The notes beneath the pieces are model-generated. The model saw only the letters and a list, made by a program, of their open reading frames with translations, searched no databases and was not told where the DNA came from. A program made the position numbers and the translations under genes. A stretch of 64,000 nucleotides of DNA from Sphingomonas sp. BK235 (lineage in GTDB: Bacteria > Pseudomonadota > Alphaproteobacteria > Sphingomonadales > Sphingomonadaceae). Each line of letters begins with the position of its first letter. Position 1 is the stretch's first letter. The stretch covers positions 372,001 through 436,000 of the forward strand of contig NZ_SLXN01000003.1 in assembly GCF_004345855.1 (NCBI RefSeq), read 5' to 3'. Shown one piece after another: positions 28,574-37,345 of the stretch.

Positions 28574-29701
28574 ATGCGCGCCGAAGCGCAGGCTCATGTC
28601 GACACCATCAACGCCGCGCTGGCGCTGCTGCGCCAGTCGCTCGACTGGGACCGCGCGCTGCGCCGGCTCGACGAGCTCAACGCGCGCGTCGAGGACCAGT
28701 CGCTGTGGAACAACCCCAAGGAAGCGCAGGCGGTGATGCGCGAACGCCGCCGCCTCGACGAGGCGATCGGCGCGACCCGCGCGATCGAGCGCGAGCTGGC
28801 GGACACGGTCGAGCTGATCGACATGGCCGAGGCCGAGGGCGATTCCGAGATGGCGGACGAGGGGACCGAGGCGCTCGCCCAGCTCGCCAACCGTGCGCAG
28901 GCGGACAAGGTGAAGGCGCTACTCTCGGGCGAGGCCGACGCCAACGACACCTATCTCGAGATCAACGCGGGCGCGGGCGGCACCGAGAGCCAGGACTGGG
29001 CCGAGATGCTTCAGCGCATGTACACGCGCTGGGCCGAGCGCCACGGCTACAAGGTGGAGCTGGTCGACTATCACGCCGGCGAGCAGGCCGGGATCAAGTC
29101 CGCGACGTTGCTGGTGAAGGGCGAGAACGCCTATGGCTATGCCAAGGTGGAATCGGGCGTCCACCGGCTCGTGCGGATCAGCCCGTACGACAGCGCGGCG
29201 CGCCGCCACACCAGCTTCTCGAGCGTGTGGGTCTATCCCGTGATCGACGACAATATCGAGGTCGAGATCAACGAGAGCGACTTGCGCATCGACACCTATC
29301 GTGCGTCGGGCGCGGGCGGGCAGCACATCAACACTACCGACTCCGCGGTGCGCATCACGCACCTGCCGACGGGGATCGTGGTGCAGTGCCAGAACCAGCG
29401 CTCGCAGCACAAGAACAAGGCCGAGGCGTACAACCAGCTGCGCGCGCGTCTCTACGAGCGCGAGCTCGCCGAGCGCGAGGCGGTCACCAATGCCGAGAAC
29501 GCCACCAAGACCGACATCGGCTGGGGCCACCAGATCCGCTCCTACGTGCTCCAGCCGTACCAGCTGGTGAAGGACCTGCGCACCGGCGCGACCTCGACCT
29601 CGCCCGGCGACGTGCTCGACGGCGATCTCGACACCTTCATGGCGGCGGCGCTATCGCAGCGCGTGACCGGCGAGAAGGTCGCGGTGGAGGACGTCGACTA
29701 A
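28574..29701 (+). CDS. prfB: peptide chain release factor 2
   Basis: Recognises UGA and UAA stop codons and triggers peptide release. It has 375 residues. The catalytic [18 protein letters not shown] loop lies at about 247-264. The stop-codon recognition tripeptide region reads [14 protein letters not shown], with SPY where E. coli has SPF. The frame is continuous from the ATG at 28574, so the programmed +1 frameshift found in many prfB genes is absent here. The next gene begins directly after the TAA. Confidence 0.95.
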   Translation: MRAEAQAHVDTINAALALLRQSLDWDRALRRLDELNARVEDQSLWNNPKEAQAVMRERRRLDEAIGATRAIERELADTVELIDMAEAEGDSEMADEGTEALAQLANRAQADKVKALLSGEADANDTYLEINAGAGGTESQDWAEMLQRMYTRWAERHGYKVELVDYHAGEQAGIKSATLLVKGENAYGYAKVESGVHRLVRISPYDSAARRHTSFSSVWVYPVIDDNIEVEINESDLRIDTYRASGAGGQHINTTDSAVRITHLPTGIVVQCQNQRSQHKNKAEAYNQLRARLYERELAEREAVTNAENATKTDIGWGHQIRSYVLQPYQLVKDLRTGATSTSPGDVLDGDLDTFMAAALSQRVTGEKVAVEDVD

Positions 29702-30445
29702 GTGGCGCGCGCGCTCGCCCGCTCGGCGCTGCTCGCCGCGACGCTGCTGCTGGCGGCGTGCGACGGGACGCAGCCGCTGATCAAGCACGAGCCCAAGCAG
29801 CCCGGTCCCTTTCCCGAAGCCGACCGGCCGGTGGCGACGATCGTGTCGGCGCGCTGGTCCACCGAGGAGGCGCGCGACCGGCTCAACGAAGCCAGCCGCG
29901 TGATGGACCTCGCCGAGATCCGCAAGGGCATGACCGTCGCCGACCTGGGGGCGGGCGAGGGCTATTATACCACCCGTCTGGCGAGCCGCGTCGGGTCGGA
30001 AGGGCGCGTGCTGGCGGAGGATATCGTCCCCGCGGTGCGCGATGCGCTGGCCGAGCGGGTCACGCGCGAGCGGCTCGAGAATGTCAGCGTGCGGCTCGGC
30101 ATGCCGGCCGACCCGCGCCTGCCCGCGAACAGCTTCGACCGGATCCTGATGGTGCATATGTACCATGAGATCGCGCAACCCTATGAGTTCCTGTGGCGGA
30201 TGCGGTCCTCCTTGCGGCGCGACGGCCTGGTGGTGGTGGTCGACGCCAACCGGCCGACGCGCGACCACGGTACGCCGCCCGCACTGCTGAAGTGCGAGTT
30301 CGCCGCGGTGGGCTATGCGCAGGTCGATTTCCGCGAGATGCGCTCGGCGGGTGGCTATTTCACGACCTTCCGCGCGGCGGGGCCGCGCCCCGACCCGGCC
30401 GCGATCCGCGCCTGTCGCATCAACGACGAGGCGAAACGGAGCTAG
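29702..30445 (+). CDS. SAM-dependent methyltransferase with lipoprotein signal
   Basis: A 247-residue class I methyltransferase. The N-terminus is a lipoprotein signal: basic residues, a hydrophobic run and the lipobox LAAC with Cys20. This predicts export and lipidation. The methyltransferase fold follows, with the SAM motif VADLGAGEGYYT (79-90), an acidic residue after strand 2 in LAEDI, and a C-terminal half with FDRILMVHMYHEI. The GTG at 29702 directly follows the prfB stop, so they are co-transcribed. A SAM-binding fold in a predicted periplasmic lipoprotein is odd. It may be a non-methylating use of the fold, or the signal may be misleading. Confidence 0.8.
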   Translation: MARALARSALLAATLLLAACDGTQPLIKHEPKQPGPFPEADRPVATIVSARWSTEEARDRLNEASRVMDLAEIRKGMTVADLGAGEGYYTTRLASRVGSEGRVLAEDIVPAVRDALAERVTRERLENVSVRLGMPADPRLPANSFDRILMVHMYHEIAQPYEFLWRMRSSLRRDGLVVVVDANRPTRDHGTPPALLKCEFAAVGYAQVDFREMRSAGGYFTTFRAAGPRPDPAAIRACRINDEAKRS

Positions 30446-30455
30446 GCACGCCGAC

Positions 30456-30472
30456 CCGACCGGTCCGGTCGG
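30456..30472. promoter_or_regulatory. palindrome ahead of thyA
   Basis: CCGACCGG and CCGGTCGG flank a single central T, giving a perfect 8-bp dyad between the methyltransferase stop and the thyA start. With only one base between the arms it is more like a protein-binding site than a stable RNA hairpin, though a terminator role is possible. No regulator can be named. Confidence 0.35.
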
Positions 30473-30517
30473 ATGACGAACACGGATCGCCGGGGGTGAT
30501 CGACGCGGAGGCAGTGA

Positions 30518-31414
30518 GTGACGGTCTCGGAAACCCAGTATCTGGCGCTGCTCGACCGCGTGGTGCGCCACGGCGACGAGCGGATGGACCGCACCGGTGT
30601 GGGAACGCTGTCGCTGTTCGGCGAGATGCTGCGCTTCGACCTGCGCGACGGCACGGTGCCGATCCTGACCACCAAGCGCGTGTTCTGGAAGACCGCGGTC
30701 AAGGAGATGCTCTGGTTCGTCAGCGGCGGTACCAACATCCGCCCCCTGCTCGAGGACAATGTCCGCATCTGGAGCGACTGGCCGCTCGCGCGCTATCGCC
30801 GCGAGGTGGATCCGGCGATCGGCCAGGCCGAGTTCGAGCAGCGCGTGCTCGACGACGACGCCTTCGCCGCGCGGTGGGGCGACCTCGGCCCGGTGTATGG
30901 CAAGCAGTGGCGGCGCTGGGTCGATGCCGCGGGGCGCGAGCACGACCAGCTCGGCCGGCTGATCGACACGCTGCGGCGCGACCCCGCCAGCCGGCGCATG
31001 CTGTTCCACGCGTGGAACGTCGGCGAGATCGACCAGATGGCGCTGCCGCCCTGCCACATGGTCTATCAGTTCCACGTCAACTCGCGCCGCGAGCTGAGCT
31101 GCATCATCTATCAGCGATCGTGCGACCTGTTCCTCGGCGCGCCATTCAACTTCACCGGGGGCGCCGCGCTGCTGCTGATGATCGCGCAACAGGCCGATCT
31201 CACTCCGGGCGAGCTGGTGTGGATGGGCGGCGACGTGCATCTGTACCGCAACCATCTCGATCAGGTCGGCGCGCTGATGGCGCGCGCGCCGCGCCCGGCG
31301 CCGACGATGCGGCTGCGGCGTCGCGCCGAGTCGATCGACGCCTATCGGATCGACGATTTCGAGGTGTCGGGCTATGATCCGCACCCAGCACTCCACGGTG
31401 ACGTCGCGGTCTGA
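30518..31414 (+). CDS. thyA: thymidylate synthase ThyA
   Basis: Makes dTMP from dUMP with methylene-THF. It has 298 residues, about 35 longer than the E. coli enzyme, mainly from an insertion after the WSDWPLARY segment (about residues 90-120), as in the longer forms of the family. The active-site Cys is Cys179 in ALPPCHMVYQF. The dUMP-binding segment YQRSCDLFLGAPFN and the C-terminal DFEVSGYDPHP also match. The start is GTG at 30518. A palindrome lies about 45 bp upstream. Confidence 0.95.
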   Translation: MTVSETQYLALLDRVVRHGDERMDRTGVGTLSLFGEMLRFDLRDGTVPILTTKRVFWKTAVKEMLWFVSGGTNIRPLLEDNVRIWSDWPLARYRREVDPAIGQAEFEQRVLDDDAFAARWGDLGPVYGKQWRRWVDAAGREHDQLGRLIDTLRRDPASRRMLFHAWNVGEIDQMALPPCHMVYQFHVNSRRELSCIIYQRSCDLFLGAPFNFTGGAALLLMIAQQADLTPGELVWMGGDVHLYRNHLDQVGALMARAPRPAPTMRLRRRAESIDAYRIDDFEVSGYDPHPALHGDVAV

Positions 31415-31427
31415 ACCGTCACGCGGT

Positions 31428-32114
31428 TCAGCCGTCACCCCGGAGACGATAGCCGACCCCCAGTTCGTTCGAGATCACGCTGCCGACCGGGCCGGGCGCT
31501 TCCAGCTTCTGGCGCAGGTTGCGGATCACGATGCGGAGATATTCGACGCGCGGTTCCTCCTCCGCGCCCCAGCAGGCGGAGAGCAGCCGCTGATGCGTCA
31601 CCACCCGCCCGAGGTGACGCGCCAGCACGCCGAGCACGTCATGTTCCTTGCGGGTGAGATGCACCTCGGCGCCGCCGCGCGTCACCAGCCGTTGGTCGAG
31701 ATCGATCGACAGGTCGCCGCGCGTGACGATCGCCGGGGCCGTCCCCGACCCGCCGCGGTGACGCAGCGCCACGCGCAGCCTTGCGAGCAATTCGTCGGTG
31801 TCGAACGGCTTGGTGACGTAATCGTCCGCGCCGAGATCGAGCGCGCTGACCTTCTCGTCCACCGCGTCGCGCGCGGAGACCACCAGCACCACCGCCTCGG
31901 TCTTGGCGCGCAGCAGCGGGATCAGGCTCAGCCCGTCGCGATCGGGCAGGCCGAGGTCGAGCAGCACCGCGCCCGGTTGCTCCGCCGCCGCCCGGCGCAG
32001 CGCGGTGCGCGCATCCTCCGCCTCGACCACGGCATAGCCCGCGTGGACCAACGTGTTGCGCAGCAGCCGGCGGATCGCCGGCTCATCGTCCACCACCAGC
32101 ACTTTGGCAGGCAT
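31428..32114 (-). CDS. kdpE: response regulator KdpE
   Basis: A 228-residue OmpR-type response regulator. The receiver domain (1-115) has the acidic pair at VVDDEP, phospho-acceptor Asp53 in LLDLGLPDRDG, and Lys in VTKPFD near 102. The C-terminal winged helix (about 130-225) includes LTRKEHDVLGVLARHLG. It starts one base after the kdpD stop, so the two are one operon. By family it controls the high-affinity K+ pump KdpFABC, but no pump genes lie in the window. Confidence 0.92.
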   Translation of the reverse strand: MPAKVLVVDDEPAIRRLLRNTLVHAGYAVVEAEDARTALRRAAAEQPGAVLLDLGLPDRDGLSLIPLLRAKTEAVVLVVSARDAVDEKVSALDLGADDYVTKPFDTDELLARLRVALRHRGGSGTAPAIVTRGDLSIDLDQRLVTRGGAEVHLTRKEHDVLGVLARHLGRVVTHQRLLSACWGAEEEPRVEYLRIVIRNLRQKLEAPGPVGSVISNELGVGYRLRGDG

Positions 32115-32115
32115 G

Positions 32116-34794
32116 TCAGTTCTCGTCCTCGGTCGGCAGGTCGCGCACCAGCAGCGCGGGCGGGAAGGTCAGCACGAAGGCGGCGCCCGTCGCGTCGGGG
32201 CGGTTCGCCGCATCCACCATCATCCCCATCGCCTCGGCGAAGGCCTTGACGATCGCGAGCCCCAGCCCGGTGCCGCCCGACGCGCGGTCGGACCCTTCGA
32301 GGCGGCGGAACGTCTCGAACACCTCGCTCTCGCGCCCGGGGGGCAGGCCCGGGCCGCGATCGAGCACCGCCAGCCGGATCTCGCCGAAGCGGTTGCGCCC
32401 CTCGATCACGATCTCGCTGCCGGGATCGGCGTAGCGCCCGGCATTGTCGAGCAGGTTGAGCAGGCAGTGATGGAGCAATTGCGGATCGACGCGGACCAGC
32501 GGCAGGTCCGGCGGCACGTCGAGCCGCACCGGATGCCCCTCCAGCGCGCGGCGCGCATCGTGCGCCGCGCCGGTGACGGCGTCGCTGAGATCCACCGCCT
32601 CGACGCGAAGCCGCAGCGCCCCCGCTTCCACCCGCGCCATGTCGAGCAGATTGGCGACGAAGCGGTTGAGCCGCGCGGCCTCGCTCTCGATCGTGCCGAT
32701 CAGCTCGGGGGTGGCGCCGTGGTGGAGCTGCGCCGCGGCGGCGATCACCGCGGTCAGCGGGGTGCGCAGGTCGTGGCTGACCGAGGAGAGCAGCGCCGCG
32801 CGCAGCCGGTCGCGTGTCCGCATCACGTCGAGCTCGCGCGTCTCCGCCTGGAGCCGCAGCCGCTCCAGCACCAGCGCGGCCTGATCGACCAGGCTGCTGA
32901 GCAGCGGCAGCTCGTCGGCGCGCACCGGGGCGCCGAGCGTCTCGCTCGCGATGCCCAGCACGCCCAACACGCGCTCCCCCGCGCGCAGCGGCTGAAACAG
33001 CCATTCGGAGGCGGTCAGCGTGCCCGAGCCCTTGCCGGCGGGGGTGGCGTTGTCGAACGCCCAGGTCGCCGCGGCCTGGTCCATCGCGTCGAGCCGGTAG
33101 CTGGCGTCGCTCGCGGCGATGATCTCCAGCCCGCGCGTGCCCCGCGCCGGCATCAGCAGCACGACCTGCACGGCGAGCAGGCGGCGCACGTCGTCGCAGA
33201 TCATCTGCGCGGCGGTGTCGGCGTCGTTGACGCTGCTGATCTGGCGAAGGAAATTCGCCAGCGTCGCGTTGGTCCGCGCGCTGGCGGCGGCGAGATCGGC
33301 CTGCGCGCGCACGCGCGAGGTGAGCTGGCTGGTCGCCACCGCGATGATCAGCAGCACGAACACCGAGATGAGGTTCTCGGGATTGTTGACGCTGAACGTG
33401 CCGACCGGCGGCAGGAAGAAGAAATTGTAGGCGAGCGTCGATGCGATCCCCGCATAGAGCCCGACGCGCAACCCGAACAGGCTGGCCGCCGCCATGACCG
33501 GCAGCAGGTAGAGCAGCGCGACATTGCCCAGATCGAGCACGTGCGCCAGCGCGGTCGCGACTCCCGTCACCGCGGCCACCAGCAGCGTCGCCGCGGCATA
33601 GCCCGCCGAGGTGCCGGCCTGCGGCGGGCGGCGGTGCCCGCGCTGGCTCAGGCGGTCCGCGGCAGGGACGGGGAGCACGTGGACGGTGACGTCGGGCGTG
33701 TCGCGGATCAGCCGATCGACCACCGAGCCGTGGCGCAGCTCGAACCAGCGCGAGCGGCGCGACTTGCCCATCACCAGTTGGGTCGCGCGCGCATCGGTGA
33801 GGAAGCGCTGGATCCCCTCGACCACCGTGGGAGCGGGCACGCTCGCCACCGCGCCGCCCAATTGCGTTGCCAGCGTCATCGCGGCGGCGACGCGCTGGTG
33901 CTGCGCGTCGGAGAAATGCGCCGCGCGCGGGGTCTCGATGAACACCGCGGTCCAGGGGCCGCGCAGCCCGTCGGCGACGCGTTTGGCGGCGCGCACCAGC
34001 CCGTCGGCGCCCGGCAGTTCGTTGATCGCGACGACGATCCGCTCGCTTCCGGCCCAGGTGCCGCCGAGCCCGAGCGCGCGCACGTCGTCGAGCATCTTCG
34101 CGTCCACCGCCTGTGCCGCGCGGCGCAGCGCCAGCTCGCGCAGCGCCGAGAGGTTGGACTTGGAGAAGAAATGATCGAGCGCGCGGGTCGCTTCCTGCGG
34201 CAGATAGACCTTGCCCGCCTTGAGCCGCTCGATCAGCTCGTCGGGCGGGATGTCGACCACCTCGACCTCGGCATGCTCGAGCACGAGATCGGGCACGGTC
34301 TCGCGGACGCGGACACGGGTGAAGCTCGCCACCACGTCGTTGAGACTCTCGACATGCTGGATGTTGACCGTCGAATAGACGTCGATCCCGGCGGCGAGCA
34401 GTTCCTCGACGTCCTGATAGCGTTTGGGATGGCGGCTGCCCGGCGCGTTGCTGTGCGCCAGTTCGTCGACCAGCACCAGCCGCGGCGCGCGCGCCAGCAC
34501 CGCGTCGAGGTCCATCTCGCGCAGCACGCGCCCCTCGTAGCGCACCTCGCGCCGCGGCACGATCTCATGCCCGCGGGTGAGCGCCTCGGTCTCGGCGCGG
34601 CCGTGAGTCTCGACCACGCCGACCACCGTGTCGACGCCGTCGCGGCGGCGCGCGGCGCCCTCGACGAGCATCTCATAGGTCTTGCCGACGCCGGGCGCGG
34701 CGCCGAGGAAGATCTTGAGCCGGCCGCGTCCTTCCTGCGCGGCATGGCGCAGCAGCGCGTCGGGGTCGGGCCGCTCGTCCGCGCCGGGTGGCAT
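32116..34794 (-). CDS. kdpD: sensor histidine kinase KdpD
   Basis: An 892-residue K+-responsive sensor kinase. The N-terminal KdpD domain has GAAPGVGKT (31-39) and LVDELAHSNAPGSRH. A universal-stress-protein-like region follows (about 250-370), then four clustered membrane helices (about 400-490), a GAF-like domain, and the kinase core. In the core, SHDLRTPLTAV carries the phospho-His near residue 674, and the ATPase motifs are LLDNAGRYADPG and GGTGLGLAIVKA. The ATG at 34794 overlaps by 4 bp the stop of a doubtful 98-codon frame. Genes for the KdpFABC pump do not precede it, unlike the usual arrangement. Confidence 0.92.
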   Translation of the reverse strand: MPPGADERPDPDALLRHAAQEGRGRLKIFLGAAPGVGKTYEMLVEGAARRRDGVDTVVGVVETHGRAETEALTRGHEIVPRREVRYEGRVLREMDLDAVLARAPRLVLVDELAHSNAPGSRHPKRYQDVEELLAAGIDVYSTVNIQHVESLNDVVASFTRVRVRETVPDLVLEHAEVEVVDIPPDELIERLKAGKVYLPQEATRALDHFFSKSNLSALRELALRRAAQAVDAKMLDDVRALGLGGTWAGSERIVVAINELPGADGLVRAAKRVADGLRGPWTAVFIETPRAAHFSDAQHQRVAAAMTLATQLGGAVASVPAPTVVEGIQRFLTDARATQLVMGKSRRSRWFELRHGSVVDRLIRDTPDVTVHVLPVPAADRLSQRGHRRPPQAGTSAGYAAATLLVAAVTGVATALAHVLDLGNVALLYLLPVMAAASLFGLRVGLYAGIASTLAYNFFFLPPVGTFSVNNPENLISVFVLLIIAVATSQLTSRVRAQADLAAASARTNATLANFLRQISSVNDADTAAQMICDDVRRLLAVQVVLLMPARGTRGLEIIAASDASYRLDAMDQAAATWAFDNATPAGKGSGTLTASEWLFQPLRAGERVLGVLGIASETLGAPVRADELPLLSSLVDQAALVLERLRLQAETRELDVMRTRDRLRAALLSSVSHDLRTPLTAVIAAAAQLHHGATPELIGTIESEAARLNRFVANLLDMARVEAGALRLRVEAVDLSDAVTGAAHDARRALEGHPVRLDVPPDLPLVRVDPQLLHHCLLNLLDNAGRYADPGSEIVIEGRNRFGEIRLAVLDRGPGLPPGRESEVFETFRRLEGSDRASGGTGLGLAIVKAFAEAMGMMVDAANRPDATGAAFVLTFPPALLVRDLPTEDEN

Positions 34795-35090
34795 CAGCGC
34801 GACCGACCGAGCGTCGGCGCGAGGTCGGGGAGTGCGCCGGAAGGGGGTAGAGCTCGTTCGACGCGGGTCATCACCGTGGGATAGACCAGCCCGAGCCGGA
34901 TCGCGAAGGGGATCGTCGCGACGGTCGCAGGACGCGACGCCACCGACGGCGCGGCAGCAGCGGCGAACTTCTCTGTTCGCGCGGGGGTGAACCTGCGCCC
35001 GGTCACGGGCACCGCCGTGCGATCCGTCACGTCGGGGCCGCGAGGCGACGGCAGGGCGGGCACGCGCCGCGCCGCGTGGAAGAACGTCAT
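34794..35090 (-). CDS. doubtful 98-codon frame coupled to kdpD
   Basis: A frame of 98 codons whose TGA overlaps the kdpD start by 4 bp (ATGA). I do not recognise the product. It is basic at the N-terminus, Pro- and Ala-rich, with a moderately hydrophobic stretch (FAIRLGLVYPTVM, about 62-74). That stretch slightly recalls the membrane segment of KdpC, but the similarity is too weak to claim a remnant. It may be an accidental frame in GC-rich DNA. Upstream to 35317 (total gap about 520 bp) I see only an AT-richer patch near 35140-35215 that could hold a promoter. Confidence 0.25.
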   Translation of the reverse strand: MTFFHAARRVPALPSPRGPDVTDRTAVPVTGRRFTPARTEKFAAAAAPSVASRPATVATIPFAIRLGLVYPTVMTRVERALPPSGALPDLAPTLGRSR

Positions 35091-35317
35091 CCTGCACCCC
35101 CGCGTCGCGGCACCGCCCCGTGCGCTGCCCTCACGAACGCGGGATTAGGAGCTGCTCGCATAGCATTGCGAGAGCAATTCCGCTCTTCCGCATATAGCGC
35201 GCATATAGCGGGTCGATTCGGCCGGACGCCTCCGCTGACCTGCGCGCGAGAACCTCGGCCGACAAGCGGCCCGCGCGATGATCCGGTCGCGCGTCCGGCG
35301 GCCGTCGAGACGCCGGC

Positions 35318-36067
35318 TCAGCGCAGCGCCATCCAGCCCGCCATCGCGACCATCATGAGGTTCTCGGTCAACGACACGAAGCCGAGCGGTACCCGCGTCG
35401 CCCCGCCGACGCAGGCGCATTTGAGCGAGCGCCGGTCGATATAGACCGCCTTGACCACCGACACCGCGCCGATCCCGCCGATGACGAGCGCGAGCGGGAT
35501 CGACAGCCAGTCCGCCACATGCGCCGCCATCAGTACGCCCGCCAGTCCCTCGGCATAGGGATAGACATAGCCGTAACGAACCCAGCGGCGCGCGAGCAGG
35601 TCATAGTTGAGGAACATCGTCGAGAAGGTCTCGACGTCCTGGAGTTTGAGCAGCGCGAGCACGCACATGCTGAAGGCGACGAACCACTCGCCCGCGCGCA
35701 GCGTGAGGGGTGTGCCGAAGGCGGCCTGGCTCGCCGCCAGCGCCATCAGCGCGGTCATCGCGAAGACGACGGCGACGGGGCGATAGCTCGTCTCCCCCGG
35801 CGCGGCGACGCGCTGGCCGAGATGGCGGCGCAGGTCGTCATAGCCGCCCACGCGCTCGCCCGCGATGAAGGTCTGGGGCGTGGTCCTGACATCATGCTCG
35901 GCCTTGAACGCGTCGGTCGCCTCGCGCGTCGTCAGCGGGCGATCGTCCACCGCGAAACCGCGTCGCTCCAGCAGGTCCTTGGCCTTGAGCCCGTAGGGGC
36001 AGACATGGCCCGGCAGCACCATGCGATACAGGACGGCGCGACGATCGGGGGAGGCAGCGGCGGTCAT
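35318..36067 (-). CDS. glutaredoxin-like domain fused to MauE-like membrane domain
   Basis: A 249-residue fusion. Residues 11-85 are a glutaredoxin fold: LPGHVCPYGLKAKDLL contains Cys23 in a CPYG motif (the second Cys of CPxC is absent), and RTTPQTFIAGERVGGYDDL holds the cis-Pro loop. Residues 98-248 are four membrane helices of the MauE/DoxX redox-associated type, with a Cys pair CAC at 217-219 before the last helix. The membrane Cys pair and the single-Cys glutaredoxin suggest transfer of thiol reducing power across the membrane, or haem/disulfide maturation (inference). It stands alone, with 75 bp to the next gene on the same strand. Confidence 0.82.
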   Translation of the reverse strand: MTAAASPDRRAVLYRMVLPGHVCPYGLKAKDLLERRGFAVDDRPLTTREATDAFKAEHDVRTTPQTFIAGERVGGYDDLRRHLGQRVAAPGETSYRPVAVVFAMTALMALAASQAAFGTPLTLRAGEWFVAFSMCVLALLKLQDVETFSTMFLNYDLLARRWVRYGYVYPYAEGLAGVLMAAHVADWLSIPLALVIGGIGAVSVVKAVYIDRRSLKCACVGGATRVPLGFVSLTENLMMVAMAGWMALR

Positions 36068-36142
36068 CGGCCCGAGATAGGTCTCGGCCCCCGCTCGCGC
36101 CAGCGCCGGTGATGCCCGCCGATGCGGCGTCTCCGGAACGGG

Positions 36143-37153
36143 TCAGCCGATGATGCGGCGGTACAGGTCGACATAGGCGTCGGCCATGCGCTCGACGCTG
36201 AACCGTTCCTCGACGCGACGGCGGCAGGCGGCGCGGTCGAGATCGCCGACATGCTCGATCGCCTCCACCGCCTGATCGACCGTCTCGACGAGAAAGCCGG
36301 TGACGCCATGCTCGATCAACTCGGGCATCGCGCCGCGCCGGTTGGCGATCACGGGCGTCCCGCACGCCATGGCCTCGATCACCGACAGGCCGAAGGGCTC
36401 GTCGAAATTGATGAGGTGGAGCAGCGCGCGCGCGCGTCCCAGCGCCTCCACCCGCGCCGCCCCGCCGACCGCGCCGTGCCAGGCCACGCCCGCGCCGCTC
36501 AGCGCGGGGGCCACCGCGCGATCGTGATAGCCCTGATCCTGCACGATGCCGTACAGGTTCAGCCGGCGCCCGCTCGCGCTCGCCGCGGCGATCGCTTCAT
36601 CCGCGCCCTTGTCGGGATGGATCCGCCCGAAGAACAGGAGATCGTCACTGCCGACGGGATCGAAGGCGAAATCGTCGAGCGGGACGCCGTGGTGGATCGT
36701 CGCGGCGTAGCGCAGCGACGGATGCCGGTCGGCGTCGCTGATCGCGACATAATGGACGCGATCCTGGAACGGCGCGTACATCGGCAGGATACGGTCCGAC
36801 GAGAAGCCGTGGATCGTCGTCACCAGCGGCGTGTCGACCAGTCGCGCGAAGGCGTGCGCGGGAAAATCGGCCTGATTGTGGATCAGGTCGAACTGGTCGG
36901 CCTGTTCGAACACATGCGCGAGGTGGCGATACTCCCATACCTTGGCGTCGATCGCGGGGTCTTCGGCGTAGGGCGCAGGGACGATGCCGTCGAGCGTGCC
37001 GGCGGTGAGGCTGTCCTGCGTCGCGAACAGGGTGACGTCGATCCCGCGTGCGACCAGCGCCTCGGTGAGCAGATGCGTCACCAACTCCCATGGGCCGTAG
37101 TGGCGCGGCGGCGTGCGCCAGGCGATCGGGGCGAGCATGGCGATCTTCATCAT
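36143..37153 (-). CDS. glycosyltransferase family 4 protein
   Basis: A 336-residue GT-B glycosyltransferase. The N-terminal domain starts MMKIAMLAPIAWRTPP, with the acceptor-side segment YGPWELVTHLLTEAL. The C-terminal domain has the family EX7E motif in FDEPFGLSVIEAMACGTPV (about 257-275) and GRIHPDKGADEAI for nucleotide-sugar binding. No signal peptide or membrane segment is visible, so it is cytoplasmic. Donor and acceptor are unknown. A GH13 enzyme gene lies upstream on the same strand, separated by a family B repeat, which hints at storage-sugar or glucoside metabolism. Confidence 0.87.
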   Translation of the reverse strand: MMKIAMLAPIAWRTPPRHYGPWELVTHLLTEALVARGIDVTLFATQDSLTAGTLDGIVPAPYAEDPAIDAKVWEYRHLAHVFEQADQFDLIHNQADFPAHAFARLVDTPLVTTIHGFSSDRILPMYAPFQDRVHYVAISDADRHPSLRYAATIHHGVPLDDFAFDPVGSDDLLFFGRIHPDKGADEAIAAASASGRRLNLYGIVQDQGYHDRAVAPALSGAGVAWHGAVGGAARVEALGRARALLHLINFDEPFGLSVIEAMACGTPVIANRRGAMPELIEHGVTGFLVETVDQAVEAIEHVGDLDRAACRRRVEERFSVERMADAYVDLYRRIIG

Positions 37154-37197
37154 CGGTCCTTCGTCATGCGGGAGGGGCGACGCTCCCCCCTCCTGGC

Positions 37198-37291
37198 GTC
37201 ATCCTGAACTCGGTTCAGGATCCACTGGCCCGCTTGTCCGGCGGCCGGTGGGTGTGCGGCACGCTGGATCCTGAAACAAGCTCAGGATGAC
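37198..37291. repeat. family B palindromic repeat
   Basis: Arms GTCATCCTGAACTCGGTTCA and TGAAACAAGCTCAGGATGAC pair, and the next pair is GGATCCA/TGGATCC. The centre holds a small GC-rich hairpin (CGCTTGTCCGGCGGCCGG). It sits between the GH13 stop and the GT4 start. Confidence 0.85.
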
Positions 37292-37345
37292 GCCGGCGGA
37301 TGAGGCGACGGACGAGATCGATGCCGTCCGCGCGCACGTACACAG

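Noticed and set aside
28574..28700. Programmed frameshift in prfB
   Set aside because: The frame is open from the ATG at 28574 through the whole gene, without the in-frame TGA needed for this control.
32053..34884. A 943-codon plus-strand frame over kdpD
   Set aside because: It is antisense to a clearly recognisable kinase; its product is a His/Arg/Asp/Gln-rich string without domains. Long antisense frames are expected in DNA this GC-rich.
34794..35090. KdpC remnant upstream of kdpD
   Set aside because: Only one short hydrophobic stretch recalls KdpC, with no further conserved residues; kept only as a low-confidence frame.
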